From Clostridia bacterium (lineage in GTDB: Bacteria > Bacillota > Clostridia > Oscillospirales > Acutalibacteraceae): a stretch of 44,216 nucleotides of DNA. The notes under the pieces are model-generated. The model was given only the letters and a program-made list of their open reading frames with translations. It searched no databases and was not told the origin of the DNA. Within the stretch, counting starts at the first letter, position 1. Each line of letters opens with the position of its first letter. The position numbers were made by a program, and so were the translations under genes. The stretch is taken from assembly GCA_017379935.1 (NCBI GenBank), contig JAFNVC010000025.1:1-44216 (forward strand), written 5' to 3'. Of the stretch, positions 7,546 through 14,019 are shown piece by piece.

Positions 7546-8565
7546 ATGGCAAATATTATGATAAATGAAATATGTAATTTAAGATGCCCATATTGTTTTG
7601 CAGATGAATTTGTTAATAAAAATCCCAAAGAAATGTCAATGGAGGATTTTGATACTGCATTAAATTTTGCGCTCTCATCAGGATATGATGAAAGAATAGG
7701 TTTGATAGGCGGAGAACCAACTCTACATAGTCACTTCAAAGAAATCCTTATAAAATTAATTAATGATAACAGAGTAAAAAACGTTACTATTTTCACAAAT
7801 GGTGTTAAAATAAATGAATATCTGAATGAAATTTCTCATCCTAAAATTCATTTGCTTATAAATTGCAATTCTCCTGAAAATATGGAAACAAAGGCTTATG
7901 AAACTATGGTTGCAAATATCAAAGAAATGATATCAAACAGATATTATAAAGAAAAAATCACTTTAGGTATAAATATGTATAAACCCGATTTTGATTACGA
8001 ATATATACTTGAATTATTGAAACAATTTGACTTGAAATCCGTCAGAACTTCAATCTCTGTGCCTAATGATTTAGCCTACCTTGTAAATCCCTTGAATTAT
8101 TTTAGTATAATGAAGCCTCGTGTTCTTGAATTTTTCGACAAATTAAAAGATGCAAATATTATACCATTCTTTGATTGTAATGCTATGCCTGTTTGTATTT
8201 GGTCAGAAGATGAACGAACTCGTATATTGCAGGATTTCCCTGAAGTAAAAAACAAAACCAACATCTTTAACACTTATGTTTCTTGCAGTCCCATAATCGA
8301 CATTCTTCCGGACTTAACAATTATTCGTTGCTTCGGACTTTCAGAACATACAAAAAAGAAAATTTCAGACTTTAAAAACATTGAAGATGCACGAAATTAT
8401 TATGCAAGAACAATCGATTCGTTTGCTTGTAATACTTACCATTCTAAAGAATGTATCTCCTGTTATGAAAGAGAAAACGGAAAATGTAATGGAGGTTGTT
8501 TGTGTTTCAAAATCAAGGATATCAAAAAAATTAACAACTTCTGTAATTCGTTGTATAAGGAATAA
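7546..8565 (+). CDS. Radical SAM enzyme with SPASM-like C-terminus, candidate peptide maturase
   Basis: A 339-residue enzyme. The 4Fe-4S/SAM motif CNLRCPYC (Cys10, Cys14, Cys17) lies almost at the N-terminus, followed by GGEP at 55-58. The C-terminal region (about 246-330) has C-x13-C with a PDLTIIRC ending, then CISC-x7-C-x3-C-x-C, close to the SPASM auxiliary-cluster layout used by peptide-modifying radical SAM enzymes. No RiPP recognition element precedes the radical SAM core. The gene follows the Tyr/Gly repeat peptide with a hairpin and AAGGAG between, so the peptide is the obvious substrate; the reaction is unknown. With no Cys in the peptide, thioether (sactipeptide/ranthipeptide) chemistry is excluded. 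Confidence 0.85.
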   Translation: MANIMINEICNLRCPYCFADEFVNKNPKEMSMEDFDTALNFALSSGYDERIGLIGGEPTLHSHFKEILIKLINDNRVKNVTIFTNGVKINEYLNEISHPKIHLLINCNSPENMETKAYETMVANIKEMISNRYYKEKITLGINMYKPDFDYEYILELLKQFDLKSVRTSISVPNDLAYLVNPLNYFSIMKPRVLEFFDKLKDANIIPFFDCNAMPVCIWSEDERTRILQDFPEVKNKTNIFNTYVSCSPIIDILPDLTIIRCFGLSEHTKKKISDFKNIEDARNYYARTIDSFACNTYHSKECISCYERENGKCNGGCLCFKIKDIKKINNFCNSLYKE

Positions 8566-8648
8566 AAGTGCCACAATTCTCAACTTCACACAACATCCAT
8601 CTCCGTCTGAAAAACTTTTAAATAAGAAAGCTATTTGTATAAAGATAA

Positions 8649-8694
8649 AAACCAGATAACACGGTGTTGTTCATGTTATCTAGTTTGGTTTTTT
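8649..8694 (+). terminator. Rho-independent terminator after the radical SAM gene
   Basis: AGATAACA and TGTTATCT form an 8-bp stem, extended by partial pairing of AACC with GGTT, and a run of T follows. It lies 84 bases after the radical SAM stop codon and closes the peptide/radical SAM unit. Confidence 0.75.
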
Positions 8695-8741
8695 CAAGAT
8701 TGAATTATGCTGTTTTTTTGGTGATTTTTGTGTTATTTAGT

Positions 8742-8806
8742 GACTGTTTGAAACAGTCGCAAATACTCTGAACCCTCGTAGAATCAACGGTTTCGGCTAT
8801 TCAGAG
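8742..8806. repeat. Two nested palindromes between the island and the tRNAs
   Basis: GACTGTTTGAAACAGTC (8742-8758) is a perfect 8+8 palindrome. Then CTCTGAA (8766-8772) pairs with TTCAGAG (8800-8806). They lie in non-coding DNA between the island terminator and the tRNA terminator. An att-site or an operator is possible; neither is shown. Confidence 0.45.
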
Positions 8807-8817
8807 ATAAACAAAAA

Positions 8818-8854
8818 ATCCGAACGCTTCACCAATTGGTAAAATGTTCGGATT
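8818..8854 (-). terminator. Terminator of the tRNA transcript
   Basis: AATCCGAAC and GTTCGGATT are complementary 9-mers. Reading the minus strand the stem is followed by a T-rich run, as expected for a terminator just after tRNA-Tyr. Confidence 0.75.
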
Positions 8855-8863
8855 ATCCTTTGC

Positions 8864-8948
8864 TGGTGGGTGAGGGTGGATTCGAACCACCGAAGTCACT
8901 GACGACAGATTTACAGTCTGTTCCCTTTGGCCACTCGGGAACTCACCC
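8864..8948 (-). tRNA. tRNA-Tyr (GUA)
   Basis: An 85-nt tRNA with GGGTGAG acceptor pairing to CTCACCC, discriminator A and an encoded CCA. The anticodon loop reads CTGTAAA (anticodon GTA), the T-loop GGTTCGAATCC is intact, and the long variable arm is typical of bacterial tRNA-Tyr. Confidence 0.96.
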
Positions 8949-8960
8949 ATATAAAAATAA

Positions 8961-9036
8961 TGGAGCTGGTGGACGGACTCGAACCCCCGACCTGCTGATT
9001 ACAAATCAGCTGCTCTACCAACTGAGCTACACCAGC
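8961..9036 (-). tRNA. tRNA-Thr (UGU)
   Basis: A 76-nt tRNA with GCTGGTG acceptor stem, encoded CCA, anticodon TGT in the loop TTTGTAA, and GGTTCGAGTCC T-loop. It is 12 bases upstream of tRNA-Tyr and shares its promoter. Confidence 0.96.
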
Positions 9037-9052
9037 GTCTCAACGCTCGTAT

Positions 9053-9081
9053 ACTATACCATAACCAAAATATTTTGTCAA
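9053..9081 (-). promoter_or_regulatory. Promoter of the tRNA-Thr/tRNA-Tyr unit
   Basis: On the minus strand TTGACA (9076-9081) and TATAGT (9053-9058) are separated by 17 bases, just upstream of tRNA-Thr. This is a near-consensus housekeeping promoter. Confidence 0.85.
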
Positions 9082-9207
9082 CACTTTTTTTGAAAAATTT
9101 TGATTATTTTTTCAGACATATTTTCATTCCTGAAATACCGTAAAAGCCTATGCTTTCAGCTTAACAAATTTTAATTTGTCGGGGAGATGAAATGTCACAG
9201 AAACCCA

Positions 9208-9355
9208 GCCTCCCTTGCCTAAAGGGAGGGGGACCACGAAGTGGTGGAGGGATAGTTTGAGACACAAAGGAAAACACATCAGAAAATAAATCTTGTTAAT
9301 GTATCCCTCCGTCTTTTGCTTCGCAAAATCCACCTCCCTTTAGGCAAGGGAGGCT
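9208..9355. repeat. Inverted-repeat element (MITE/REP-like)
   Basis: The 23 bases at 9208-9230 are the exact reverse complement of 9333-9355 (core CTCCCTTTAGGCAAGGGAG). Inside these arms a second pair (GGTGGAGGGATA and TATCCCTCC) also points inward. The remaining centre is AT-rich and has no believable gene. The stretch 9037-9412 otherwise holds only the tRNA promoter. Similar non-coding repeats are widespread in gut Clostridia, but mobilisation is only inferred. Confidence 0.75.
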
Positions 9356-9412
9356 ATGCTATACTTAAATTCAATCAAAAATTAACATCCCGACAAATTC
9401 CAATTTACCGTG

Positions 9413-10027
9413 TTATTTTCGGATTTTTCTTGCGACGAGTTTATTGGAAGCATGTTTGTGAAGCGATACACCGGGGTGCTTTTCTTCGAATTCATAAGAC
9501 AGAAACTGCAGAATTTCCCAATCCTTATACAATTTTTTAAGCTCACCGTCCTTTGCCATACCTACGGCGTAAGGCGCGATATCAGAAGTCGGAGGAATAT
9601 TATCATTGAACATCTGAATAATGTGAATGCCGCCGAGCTTCGTATTCTGCTGTGCTTTTAAAATAAAGTTTTTCCATTCCTGTTCGGGTACAAAATGGTA
9701 AACACCAAACGACATCACAAGGTCATACTGCTTTTCAAAATTAAACTCCTGTAAGCTTTTTACCTGCGAATTGATTTCAAGCTTTTCGTTGTCGGATATT
9801 CTTTTAAGTTTTTCAATCGCTGTCTCAGATATATCAAAAGCATCAATATTTTTGAATCCCTGCCGTGCAAGGTAAACCACATTTTTTCCGTCTCCGCATC
9901 CAATATCCAGTACTGCACCCTTTTCGTTAAAAAGATTTTCAAAATCTGTAACAGTCTTGTTTGGAGATGAGCCAAATAAAAATGTTGTATCGCTTTTAAA
10001 GGCTTTTTCCCAGAAAGATATTTCCAT
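9413..10027 (-). CDS. Class I SAM-dependent methyltransferase
   Basis: A 204-residue protein with the Rossmann-type SAM motif VLDIGCGDGKN near residues 40-50, followed by the acidic strand end IDAFDISETAIEKL and a later DLVMSFGVYHFV segment. The composition matches small-molecule methyltransferases resembling TehB/UbiE-type families; substrate unknown. The ATG at 10027 is preceded by AAGGGG; upstream in-frame codons lie inside the terminator of the preceding gene. It sits downstream of the ceramidase-like gene but is separated from it by a strong terminator, so it is expressed separately or by read-through. Confidence 0.85.
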   Translation of the reverse strand: MEISFWEKAFKSDTTFLFGSSPNKTVTDFENLFNEKGAVLDIGCGDGKNVVYLARQGFKNIDAFDISETAIEKLKRISDNEKLEINSQVKSLQEFNFEKQYDLVMSFGVYHFVPEQEWKNFILKAQQNTKLGGIHIIQMFNDNIPPTSDIAPYAVGMAKDGELKKLYKDWEILQFLSYEFEEKHPGVSLHKHASNKLVARKIRK

Positions 10028-10043
10028 AAGCATTCCCCTTATA

Positions 10044-10069
10044 CAAAAAACCACCGCCGAAGCGGTGGT
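10044..10069 (-). terminator. Terminator of the ceramidase-like gene
   Basis: ACCACCGC and GCGGTGGT form an 8-bp stem with a CGAA tetraloop (10050-10069), followed on the minus strand by six T. It directly follows the stop codon at 10077. Confidence 0.88.
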
Positions 10070-10076
10070 TTAAAAT

Positions 10077-11942
10077 TTATCTTACGCTTTCAACAAGTGA
10101 TACGAACTCGCCTGCTACCTTAGAAGCTGTGTGCTCACCAAAGGAGATAAGGCACCATGTATCTGTGTCGAACTCGTCGTTCTTTTCAGAATATTTCATA
10201 CCTGCCATTACGTACTCGGGATCGGGCTCGATGTAGCCGATAGCGTCGTTCATAAGGTCAAAGATGATAACATTCTCACCAAACATCTCGCGGTATGAAT
10301 CGTACTCGAAGCCTTCAAGGCCTTTGCCGCCGTTGAGGATTTCACCATAGTGCTCACCGGGAGAGATAAGAACCTTGAGAGAATCGCCCAATTCCATATA
10401 AGCGCACTCTGTTACCTCGTAATACTTACCTGTTGCCTTATCGTAAAGGAAGAAGTAATCTGTAATACCAACCTTACCGATGATATCAAGAAGAACGTTT
10501 GAAACCTCGATAACATACTGCTTGTTCTTAACGTTAAGAAGCGGAGCAACCTCTTCCTCGCCGACAGGTGTCCAGCCCTCATACCATACGGTATAGTTCT
10601 CCTGGCCCTCGTACTGTGCTACACCGAGGTAATCGCCGTACATAAAGTTAAGCTCTTTACACTCAGCCTCAGTCTTATTCATACCGAGGAGCATATAGCC
10701 GATTTCGTAGCCGTAGCGTACAGCCTCTTCGTATCTGTTGAGGTCGAGACCGTCGTTTGAATAGTGGCGGTCATATGTGATTGTACCTACTGCACCCTGA
10801 ATGAAGATGAAGTTATAGCCTGCATCGTTAAGAACCTGCTCTGTGTAGGGGATAAAGTCAGCAGAAATAACTGTGTGGCCGAAGCCTGAATTTTCGGGAT
10901 GAACACCGAAGGTTGTAATCATTGTGGGAGTTGCACCCTTCTGATCGGGTGTAAACTCAAGACGGTACATATTGCCGTCATAGTTATACGGAGCAGTTCT
11001 GTCGCGAAGGTACTCGCTGCCGATATCCATCTTTGCAAGCTCAAGCTTACCTGTCTTCATATCAGCATAAGCGTCCTTGATTGACTTTGCAGTCTGATCA
11101 ATTACTGTCTGGAGGAACTTACGGTCAACGCCGCTCTTAAGACCTGCAAGACCGAGTGTGCCGAAGGTAAGGTTGCTCAGAACATTGCCGACTGTGTTAT
11201 CCCAAACACCCTGAAGGTCGATACCTGAGTGAGTATGTGTAACGCCGACATTGATGCTGACGATGTTGTTAGCCTTTGCAAAATCTGCAACAGCCTCGCG
11301 GATGAGTCTTACGTCAGCGTTAGCGATACCGATAGCATCGAGAACACAGAATGCAACGTTGCCTCTGCCTGTGCCGTCGTTCATAATGATTGTACGAACC
11401 CAGAGTCCGTCGAAGGTCTCTGTTGTTTCAGCCATAAGGCCGTAACCGCCCATTGTATAGGGAACTGTACCGAAATCATCGGGAAGGATTGACTCCTGAG
11501 CGTAACCGAGGCTCCACCGTGCGCCCTGTGCAGGCTCATCAAGGAACTCCTCCATACCGGGGAGGAAGTTCGGATGCTCGTCAAGATTAAAGCCCTCATA
11601 ATCGTTCAAAGCAGGTGTTGCGGGAATTACAAGGCCGAGAGCCTTACCGATAACCGTGATAAGAACGTTCGAGAGTGTGTTGACAACCTTTGCAAGGAAG
11701 TTCATAAAGAGAGTCTTGAAGCTTGTTGATGAAAGTGACTCGAACTTGTCACCGAGACCTGCAGCCATATCACCGAGACCGCTGAGATCAACATCAGCAA
11801 AGATGTCATCAAGGCTTGTGTTTGTGTCTTCAACAATAGCTGTATCGTCGGCAGGAACTTCAGCAAAAGCCGTAACTCCGACAGGAATCATAAGGCTTAA
11901 GCAAAGAATAACCGAGATAACAGAAAGAAGTACTTTTTTCAT
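10077..11942 (-). CDS. Secreted neutral/alkaline ceramidase-like protein
   Basis: A 621-residue protein starting at ATG 11942 with AAAGGAG upstream. A Sec signal peptide (KKVLLSVISVILCLSLMIPVGVTAFA) is followed by an acidic linker, an amphipathic hydrophobic segment (FLAKVVNTLSNVLITVIGKALG), and then a region like the neutral/alkaline non-lysosomal ceramidase N-terminal domain, including the metal-site-like VTHTHSGID. Family members hydrolyse the amide bond of ceramide. The position where the family has the catalytic Ser motif (GDxSP) appears to read GAVGTITYD, so ceramidase activity is uncertain and another amide or ester may be the substrate. It has its own promoter and terminator. Confidence 0.75.
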   Translation of the reverse strand: MKKVLLSVISVILCLSLMIPVGVTAFAEVPADDTAIVEDTNTSLDDIFADVDLSGLGDMAAGLGDKFESLSSTSFKTLFMNFLAKVVNTLSNVLITVIGKALGLVIPATPALNDYEGFNLDEHPNFLPGMEEFLDEPAQGARWSLGYAQESILPDDFGTVPYTMGGYGLMAETTETFDGLWVRTIIMNDGTGRGNVAFCVLDAIGIANADVRLIREAVADFAKANNIVSINVGVTHTHSGIDLQGVWDNTVGNVLSNLTFGTLGLAGLKSGVDRKFLQTVIDQTAKSIKDAYADMKTGKLELAKMDIGSEYLRDRTAPYNYDGNMYRLEFTPDQKGATPTMITTFGVHPENSGFGHTVISADFIPYTEQVLNDAGYNFIFIQGAVGTITYDRHYSNDGLDLNRYEEAVRYGYEIGYMLLGMNKTEAECKELNFMYGDYLGVAQYEGQENYTVWYEGWTPVGEEEVAPLLNVKNKQYVIEVSNVLLDIIGKVGITDYFFLYDKATGKYYEVTECAYMELGDSLKVLISPGEHYGEILNGGKGLEGFEYDSYREMFGENVIIFDLMNDAIGYIEPDPEYVMAGMKYSEKNDEFDTDTWCLISFGEHTASKVAGEFVSLVESVR

Positions 11943-11964
11943 ATTTCTATCTCCTTTCAATCGG

Positions 11965-11976
11965 ATGTGTACACAT
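11965..11976. promoter_or_regulatory. Perfect palindrome in the leader of the ceramidase-like gene
   Basis: ATGTGTACACAT is a perfect 12-bp palindrome between the -10 box and the ribosome binding site, flanked by GGATG and CATCC that can also pair. It is placed where a repressor would block transcription. Confidence 0.4.
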
Positions 11977-11995
11977 ACGCATCCATATTAAAGTA

Positions 11996-12023
11996 ATTAT
12001 ATCACAAATTTACAAATTTACAA
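11996..12023 (-). promoter_or_regulatory. Promoter of the ceramidase-like gene
   Basis: Minus-strand TTGTAA (12018-12023), a 16-base spacer and TATAAT (11996-12001), about 55 bases before the start codon. Confidence 0.65.
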
Positions 12024-12060
12024 TATAAAAGTGAACGGCTGTTTTTTGTGTAAAATAACG

Positions 12061-12085
12061 AAGAGGATGCATTTTGCACCCTCTT
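12061..12085 (-). terminator. Possible terminator after the GtrA gene
   Basis: AAGAGG-A-TGCA and TGCA-C-CCTCTT form an imperfect hairpin six bases after the gtrA-like stop codon. The T-tract is poor. Confidence 0.45.
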
Positions 12086-12090
12086 GGAAT

Positions 12091-12585
12091 TTATTTCTTT
12101 TTAAATATCAGCAGCTTACTGAAAATATAGTTAAGAAGAACAACGATAACCGCAAGTATAGCCTTGATTATGAACTCACCGCCGACAGGTCCGATAGTGA
12201 GAGGTACATCGAGATGAAGCCATTTTATCATAACAAGCAGTCCCAGCTCCTCAATGCCGAGAGTCAGAACTCTTGCGCCCGCGAAGGAGGGAATCTCCTT
12301 TGCAAGAACAGCGGGCTTCCAGCTTTTGCTTTCAAAGACAAAAAGCTTGTTTGTGACATAGGCAAAAATAACCGCCGCCAGCCACGCAATAACGTTGGAA
12401 ACCATAATATCAACAAATCGGTTAAAAACCGCGAGCGTGATAAGATTCACAACCGTTGTCAGCACACCGAAAAGCAGATAGAAAAATACCTCTCGGGAAA
12501 TTACCTTACGGATGATATTCATCAGCTTTTCACTTTTTACAAGCCTTGCACAGATTCCGTGGATTTTTTCAAAAAGCCTGTCCAT
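12091..12585 (-). CDS. GtrA-family membrane protein
   Basis: A 164-residue protein with four predicted membrane segments (starting near FFYLLFGVLTTVVNLITLAV, VIAWLAAVIFAYVTNKLFVF, the LGIEELGLLVMIKW region and AILAVIVVLLNYIFSKLLIF). The NKLFVF and N-Y-x-x-S-K-x-x-x-F motifs are typical of GtrA proteins, which are thought to help move lipid-linked sugars across the membrane for glycosylation of cell-surface polymers. No glycosyltransferase is adjacent, so the partner is unknown. The ATG at 12585 is used because AGGGGG sits 7 bases upstream; the codon at 12591 is too close to it. Confidence 0.88.
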   Translation of the reverse strand: MDRLFEKIHGICARLVKSEKLMNIIRKVISREVFFYLLFGVLTTVVNLITLAVFNRFVDIMVSNVIAWLAAVIFAYVTNKLFVFESKSWKPAVLAKEIPSFAGARVLTLGIEELGLLVMIKWLHLDVPLTIGPVGGEFIIKAILAVIVVLLNYIFSKLLIFKKK

Positions 12586-12630
12586 AAGCATCCCCCTTGT
12601 TTCTGTACTCGTTCAAATGAAGCTTCAATA

Positions 12631-12659
12631 AGTATAATACCTTTAAACACCTCTGTCAA
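12631..12659 (-). promoter_or_regulatory. Promoter of the GtrA gene
   Basis: Minus-strand TTGACA (12654-12659), 17-base spacer and TATACT (12631-12636), near-consensus. Confidence 0.8.
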
Positions 12660-12672
12660 GCAAATAGATACT

Positions 12673-12698
12673 TGCATTTTTTTCTAACTGTGTTAGAA
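12673..12698 (+). promoter_or_regulatory. Promoter with overlapping dyad for the redox/Mrp operon
   Basis: TTGCAT and TAGAAT are 16 bases apart, and the inverted repeat TTCTAAC-TGT-GTTAGAA (12682-12698) covers the -10 box, a typical repressor position. It lies 33 bases before the first gene of the operon. Confidence 0.55.
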
Positions 12699-12730
12699 TA
12701 CTTTATTGAAGATTAAAAGGAGGCGAAACA

Positions 12731-13186
12731 ATGTCAGAGAGAACTCAAAGAGCGGTCGAGCTTTTCAAGAGCGGTTTCAACTGTTCACAGTCGGTTTTCG
12801 CTGCCTTTGCAGGCGAATTCGGTATGGATGAGGAAACGGCACTCAGAGTTTCTGCAGGTCTCGGCGGCGGTGTAGGCAGAGCGCGTGAGGTCTGCGGTGC
12901 AGTCAGCGGTGCGGCTATGCTCGTCGGCTTTAAGCACGGCGCGGTCAGCGGTGACGATGCCGAAGCAAAGCAGAAATGCTACGAGGTTGTTCAGCAGATT
13001 ATTGCAGAATTCAAGAAGAATAATCCGTCAATCGTCTGCCGTGAGCTTCTTGCTCTCGGCGAGGGTGAAAATACCAACCCCGCTCCCGAAGCAAGAACAG
13101 AAAGCTATTATAAAAAAAGACCCTGCGTTCAGCTCGTAGAGGATGCCGCAAGGGCAGTAGAAAAAGTATTATTTAAGGAGAATTAA
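12731..13186 (+). CDS. C_GCAxxG_C_C family redox protein
   Basis: A 151-residue protein matching the C_GCAxxG_C_C family by its FNCSQSV opening Cys, glycine-rich GLGGGVGRAREVCGAVSGA segment and later conserved Cys (IVCREL, RPCVQL). Family members are thought to be redox-active or metal-binding, some with selenocysteine in place of a Cys; here all positions are Cys. No signal peptide. AAAGGAGG precedes the ATG. The Mrp-type ATPase starts 2 bases after its stop codon, so the two are cotranscribed and probably translationally linked, suggesting a shared Fe-S or redox role. Confidence 0.85.
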   Translation: MSERTQRAVELFKSGFNCSQSVFAAFAGEFGMDEETALRVSAGLGGGVGRAREVCGAVSGAAMLVGFKHGAVSGDDAEAKQKCYEVVQQIIAEFKKNNPSIVCRELLALGEGENTNPAPEARTESYYKKRPCVQLVEDAARAVEKVLFKEN

Positions 13187-13188
13187 TT

Positions 13189-14007
13189 ATGGGTTGTTCA
13201 GGAAATTGCTCAAGCTGCTCATCAAGCTGCAGCGAAAAAAAGGATCTGCACGTACCGTGCAACGAATACAGTAAGATAAAAAAGGTTATCGGTGTTGTAA
13301 GCGGTAAGGGCGGCGTTGGTAAATCGCTCGTCACATCAATGCTCACAACGGCAATGCAGGTCAAGGGCAACGCCTGCGCTATTCTCGATGCCGATATCAC
13401 AGGACCGTCAATCCCCCGCGCATTCGGTGCAAAGGGTCCTGCAATGCAGAACGAAATAGGTCTGCTCCCCGCACAGTCAAAAACAGGCATCAAGCTAATG
13501 TCAATCAACCTTCTTCTTGAAAAGGAGGATCAGCCCGTTATCTGGAGAGGTCCCGTTATCTCGGGCGTTATCCAGCAGTTCTGGCAGGAGGTTTTCTGGG
13601 GCGACGTTGACTATATGTTCGTCGATATGCCTCCGGGAACAGGCGACGTTGCGCTTACAGTTTTCCAGTCACTCCCCGTTGACGGCATTGTTATCGTAAC
13701 AACTCCGCAGGATCTCGTTACGATGATTGTCAAGAAGGCTGTCAATATGGCAAATATGATGAACGTGCCGATTCTCGGTATCGTTGAAAATATGAGCTAT
13801 CTTGAGTGCCCCGATTGCGGAAAGAAGATTTCTGTTTTCGGTGAAAGCAAGCTTGACGAGGTTGCCAAGGAATTGAATATCCCCGTACTCGCAAAACTTC
13901 CCATCAGAAGTGAAATTGCAGGTCTCGTTGATAAGGGCGCAGTTGAGCTCGCAGAGCTTAAGGAGCTTTACGACGCAGCTGATAAAATCAGCGAAGCACT
14001 TAAATAA
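13189..14007 (+). CDS. Mrp/ApbC-type P-loop ATPase, Fe-S carrier
   Basis: A 272-residue ParA/MinD-superfamily ATPase. The deviant Walker A GKGGVGKS lies at 39-46, with MPPGTGDVALT and ENMSYLECPDCGKKI (the CxxC that bridges an Fe-S cluster between subunits) downstream. Mrp/ApbC/Nbp35 proteins carry Fe-S clusters to apo-proteins. The N-terminus has an extra Cys group (Cys3, 7, 10, 14) and a fifth Cys at 24, which could hold a further cluster. This recalls the N-terminal Cys motif of Nbp35 but with different spacing. Cotranscribed with the preceding Cys-rich protein and the following gene (3 codons apart). Confidence 0.92.
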   Translation: MGCSGNCSSCSSSCSEKKDLHVPCNEYSKIKKVIGVVSGKGGVGKSLVTSMLTTAMQVKGNACAILDADITGPSIPRAFGAKGPAMQNEIGLLPAQSKTGIKLMSINLLLEKEDQPVIWRGPVISGVIQQFWQEVFWGDVDYMFVDMPPGTGDVALTVFQSLPVDGIVIVTTPQDLVTMIVKKAVNMANMMNVPILGIVENMSYLECPDCGKKISVFGESKLDEVAKELNIPVLAKLPIRSEIAGLVDKGAVELAELKELYDAADKISEALK

Positions 14008-14019
14008 GAGGTGTTGGAA

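Noticed and set aside
7196-7561. A 121-codon frame overlapping the repeat peptide in another phase
   Set aside because: It is a by-product of the tandem repeat, which leaves other phases open; the strong ribosome binding site fits the ATG at 7204.
8836-9093. An 85-codon plus-strand frame with GGRTRTPDLLITNQLLYQLSYTS-like translation
   Set aside because: It is the antisense translation of the tRNA-Tyr and tRNA-Thr genes, a well-known false gene pattern.
9148-9540. Short frames on both strands around the inverted-repeat element
   Set aside because: They are read-through of the repeat arms or of the methyltransferase antisense strand, without start signals.
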